From NCBI GenBank assembly GCA_900754275.1, contig CAAECF010000125.1, positions 1-6,223 of the forward strand: a DNA stretch of 6,223 nucleotides, written 5' to 3'. Below the pieces are notes generated by a model. It was not told the origin of the DNA. It saw only the letters and a program-made list of their open reading frames with translations, and made no database searches. The stretch is from an uncultured Collinsella sp. Its GTDB lineage: Bacteria; Actinomycetota; Coriobacteriia; Coriobacteriales; Coriobacteriaceae. Position numbers and translations under genes: made by a program. Positions 5,407 to 6,223 of the stretch are shown piece by piece; the stretch's first letter is position 1, and each line of letters begins with the position of its first letter.

Positions 5407-5673
5407 ATGTCAACTTGCGTGCCCGTCCGAGATATGAAGGACACTGCTGCATTCACCACACTTGTTGAGTCTGAGCGCGATGTCACCGTAACTAAGAACG
5501 GCTACGAGGCCATGCACTGCATCAGCAGCGACCAGTATCGCCTCATGCAAGAAGAAATCGCCAAGGCAAAACTGCTGTCTCGTATAATGTTGGCAGAAGA
5601 CGAAATATCGCAAGGCGACTACAGCGACTACGAATCCTTCGCGGCTTCGATACGAGACAAATATGACCTATAA
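5407..5673 (+). CDS. Type II antitoxin, Phd/YefM family
   Basis: This 88-aa protein is expected to neutralise the toxin encoded directly downstream and to repress its own operon. The N-terminal part (MSTCVPVRDMKDTAAFTTLV) followed by VTVTKNGYEAMHCIS (26-40) matches the Phd/YefM DNA-binding fold, in which a 'pV.dl......l......pv.vTKnGy..mv.ms' pattern is diagnostic. The C-terminal half (from about residue 45, ending DYSDYESFAASIRDKYDL) is acidic, as expected for the toxin-wrapping segment. The start at ATG 5407 is fixed by a near-perfect AAAGGAGGT (5394-5402); an in-frame GTG at 5371 would lie upstream of the predicted transcription start. Its stop overlaps the toxin start by 11 bp. Codon use is less biased than in lacE and lacG (AAA and ATA codons appear), consistent with an accessory gene. 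Confidence 0.85.
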   Translation: MSTCVPVRDMKDTAAFTTLVESERDVTVTKNGYEAMHCISSDQYRLMQEEIAKAKLLSRIMLAEDEISQGDYSDYESFAASIRDKYDL

Positions 5674-5968
5674 CGTCGTAATCCTCAAAAGCGCGCGATA
5701 TGAGTACGAGAGTATCGTCGGATACCTTGCCCAAATCCTCAAGAATCCGCGTGCAGCAGGCAATTTTGTCGCTGAGTTTGAATATCAGCTTGATCTGCTT
5801 CGCGAGCAGCCGCTCCTACGTCCCCTCTCGCACATGCAAGAGCTGGCTGCACGTAATTACCGATCGTTTCCCATCAACAACTACGTGTGCCTTTATAAGT
5901 TTGAGCACGAAACAATCTATATCGCCCACATCTTTCATCAGTCACAGGACTACGCCCGCCTGGTCTAG
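5663..5968 (+). CDS. Type II toxin, RelE/ParE superfamily
   Basis: This 101-aa basic protein has the size and layout of the RelE/ParE toxin fold. An N-terminal strand (MTYNVVILKSARYEYESIV) is followed by a two-helix segment (about residues 14-50, with YLAQILKNPRAAGNFVAEFE). Then come strands containing ARNYRSFPINNYVCLYKFE (63-81), and the typical end IYIAHIFHQSQDYARLV (85-101). Family members use Arg, His or Tyr residues in this C-terminal half; Arg64, Arg67, His92 and Tyr97 are candidates. Whether it cleaves ribosome-bound mRNA (RelE/YoeB-like) or poisons gyrase (ParE-like) cannot be decided from sequence alone. The start ATG 5663 lies inside the antitoxin gene (11-bp overlap) with no clear ribosome binding site, so translational coupling to the antitoxin is likely. 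No obvious intrinsic terminator follows. The reading frame appears intact. Confidence 0.83.
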   Translation: MTYNVVILKSARYEYESIVGYLAQILKNPRAAGNFVAEFEYQLDLLREQPLLRPLSHMQELAARNYRSFPINNYVCLYKFEHETIYIAHIFHQSQDYARLV

Positions 5969-6002
5969 CCCACAAGCTGAATACTTGGCCCGAGCGCATT
6001 TG

Positions 6003-6112
6003 CGTGTCATATCGCGTCACGTTGACGCGTAAAATGACGCGCAAATTTTTACGCGTCATCAAATTTGACGCACAAATGGTGTTTTTACTTATACGTGTCA
6101 TTCTGCACGTCA
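6003..6112. repeat. Cluster of eight TGACGYG-like half-sites in both orientations
   Basis: In 110 bp the motif TGACGCG/TGACRYG or its complement occurs at 6003-6009, 6013-6019, 6023-6029, 6035-6041, 6052-6058, 6066-6072, 6094-6100 and 6106-6112. Some pair as hairpins: CGCGTCA/TGACGCG (6013-6029, 3-nt loop), and a perfect 12-bp pair TGACGCGTAAAA/TTTTACGCGTCA (6023-6034 with 6047-6058). The direct repeats at 6035-6046 and 6066-6077 differ at one base. The stretch is AT-rich apart from the motifs and holds no gene I can support. It may be a binding-site cluster, a repeat element or a set of 3' hairpins. Confidence 0.65.
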
Positions 6113-6127
6113 TATTGAAACGATAAT

Positions 6128-6145
6128 CCCCGCGCCGGCAGGGGG
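6128..6145 (-). terminator. Possible weak terminator of the minus-strand gene at the right edge
   Basis: CCCC (6128-6131) and GGGG (6141-6144, within a run of six G) can pair around a GC-rich loop. On the minus strand the stem is followed by ATTATCGTTT, a poor T-tract. This is offered only because it lies just beyond the possible stop codon at 6152. Confidence 0.2.
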
Positions 6146-6151
6146 GTGTTC

Positions 6152-6223
6152 CTATAGTTTTGTCAACTGGGCAATGCTGTTTTCGAGATTGAATCGCGAC
6201 ATGCTAACGCCAGGCCTTTCGGC
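6152..6223 (-). CDS. Possible 3' end of a minus-strand gene, product unknown
   Basis: A minus-strand frame is open from the right window edge to a TAG stop at 6152-6154, giving 23 residues (ending MSRFNLENSIAQLTKL). It is too short to recognise. It would be convergent with the toxin gene. Support is weak: an open frame of this length occurs by chance, and the only other hint is a GC-rich stem just beyond the stop (about 6129-6145). Confidence 0.25.
   Translation of the reverse strand, partial: AERPGVSMSRFNLENSIAQLTKL

Overview
The window looks like chromosomal DNA from a gut Coriobacteriia, most likely Collinsella or a close relative. This is inferred, not proven. It rests on moderately high GC, strongly C-ending codon use in the metabolic genes, a lactose-type PTS with a 6-phospho-beta-galactosidase, and an intergenic palindromic repeat of a style I associate with Collinsella.

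Layout from left to right. (1) Positions 1-215, minus strand: the N-terminal part of an IS-type helix-turn-helix transposase (OrfA-like), cut by the window edge. Its Shine-Dalgarno lies inside a perfect 13-bp hairpin (223-256). (2) Positions 307-449: two copies of a 55-bp imperfect palindrome, 80 bp apart. (3) Positions 466-1467, minus strand: a LacI-family repressor. (4) Positions 1468-1751: a divergent control region with a perfect 24-bp palindrome plus a third half-site, the likely operator. (5) Positions 1752-3530 and 3607-5028, plus strand: lacE (lactose-type PTS EIICB fusion) and lacG (6-phospho-beta-galactosidase, GH1), separated by a GC-rich hairpin. A strong intrinsic terminator follows at 5050-5098. 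(6) Positions 5123-5338: three more copies of the 55-bp palindrome, again spaced 80-81 bp. (7) Positions 5407-5968: a Phd/YefM-type antitoxin and a RelE/ParE-type toxin whose reading frames overlap by 11 bp, behind an extended -10 promoter set inside an inverted repeat. (8) Positions 5969-6151: no gene, but a dense cluster of TGACGYG half-sites in both orientations. (9) Positions 6152-6223, minus strand: possibly the 3' tail of another gene.

How the genes work together: LacE would import lactose or a related beta-galactoside and phosphorylate it at C6, and LacG would hydrolyse the intracellular 6-phospho-sugar. The divergently encoded LacI-type protein probably represses lacEG through the palindrome at 1627-1650. 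The EIIA partner (LacF) and the galactose-6-phosphate/tagatose enzymes are not in this window. The toxin-antitoxin pair and the IS fragment are accessory genes beside the sugar cassette, and the palindrome arrays sit exactly at the two junctions between them.

I see no complete novel multi-gene system. The most unexplained structures are the fixed-period palindrome arrays, the TGACGYG cluster and the hairpin over the transposase ribosome binding site.
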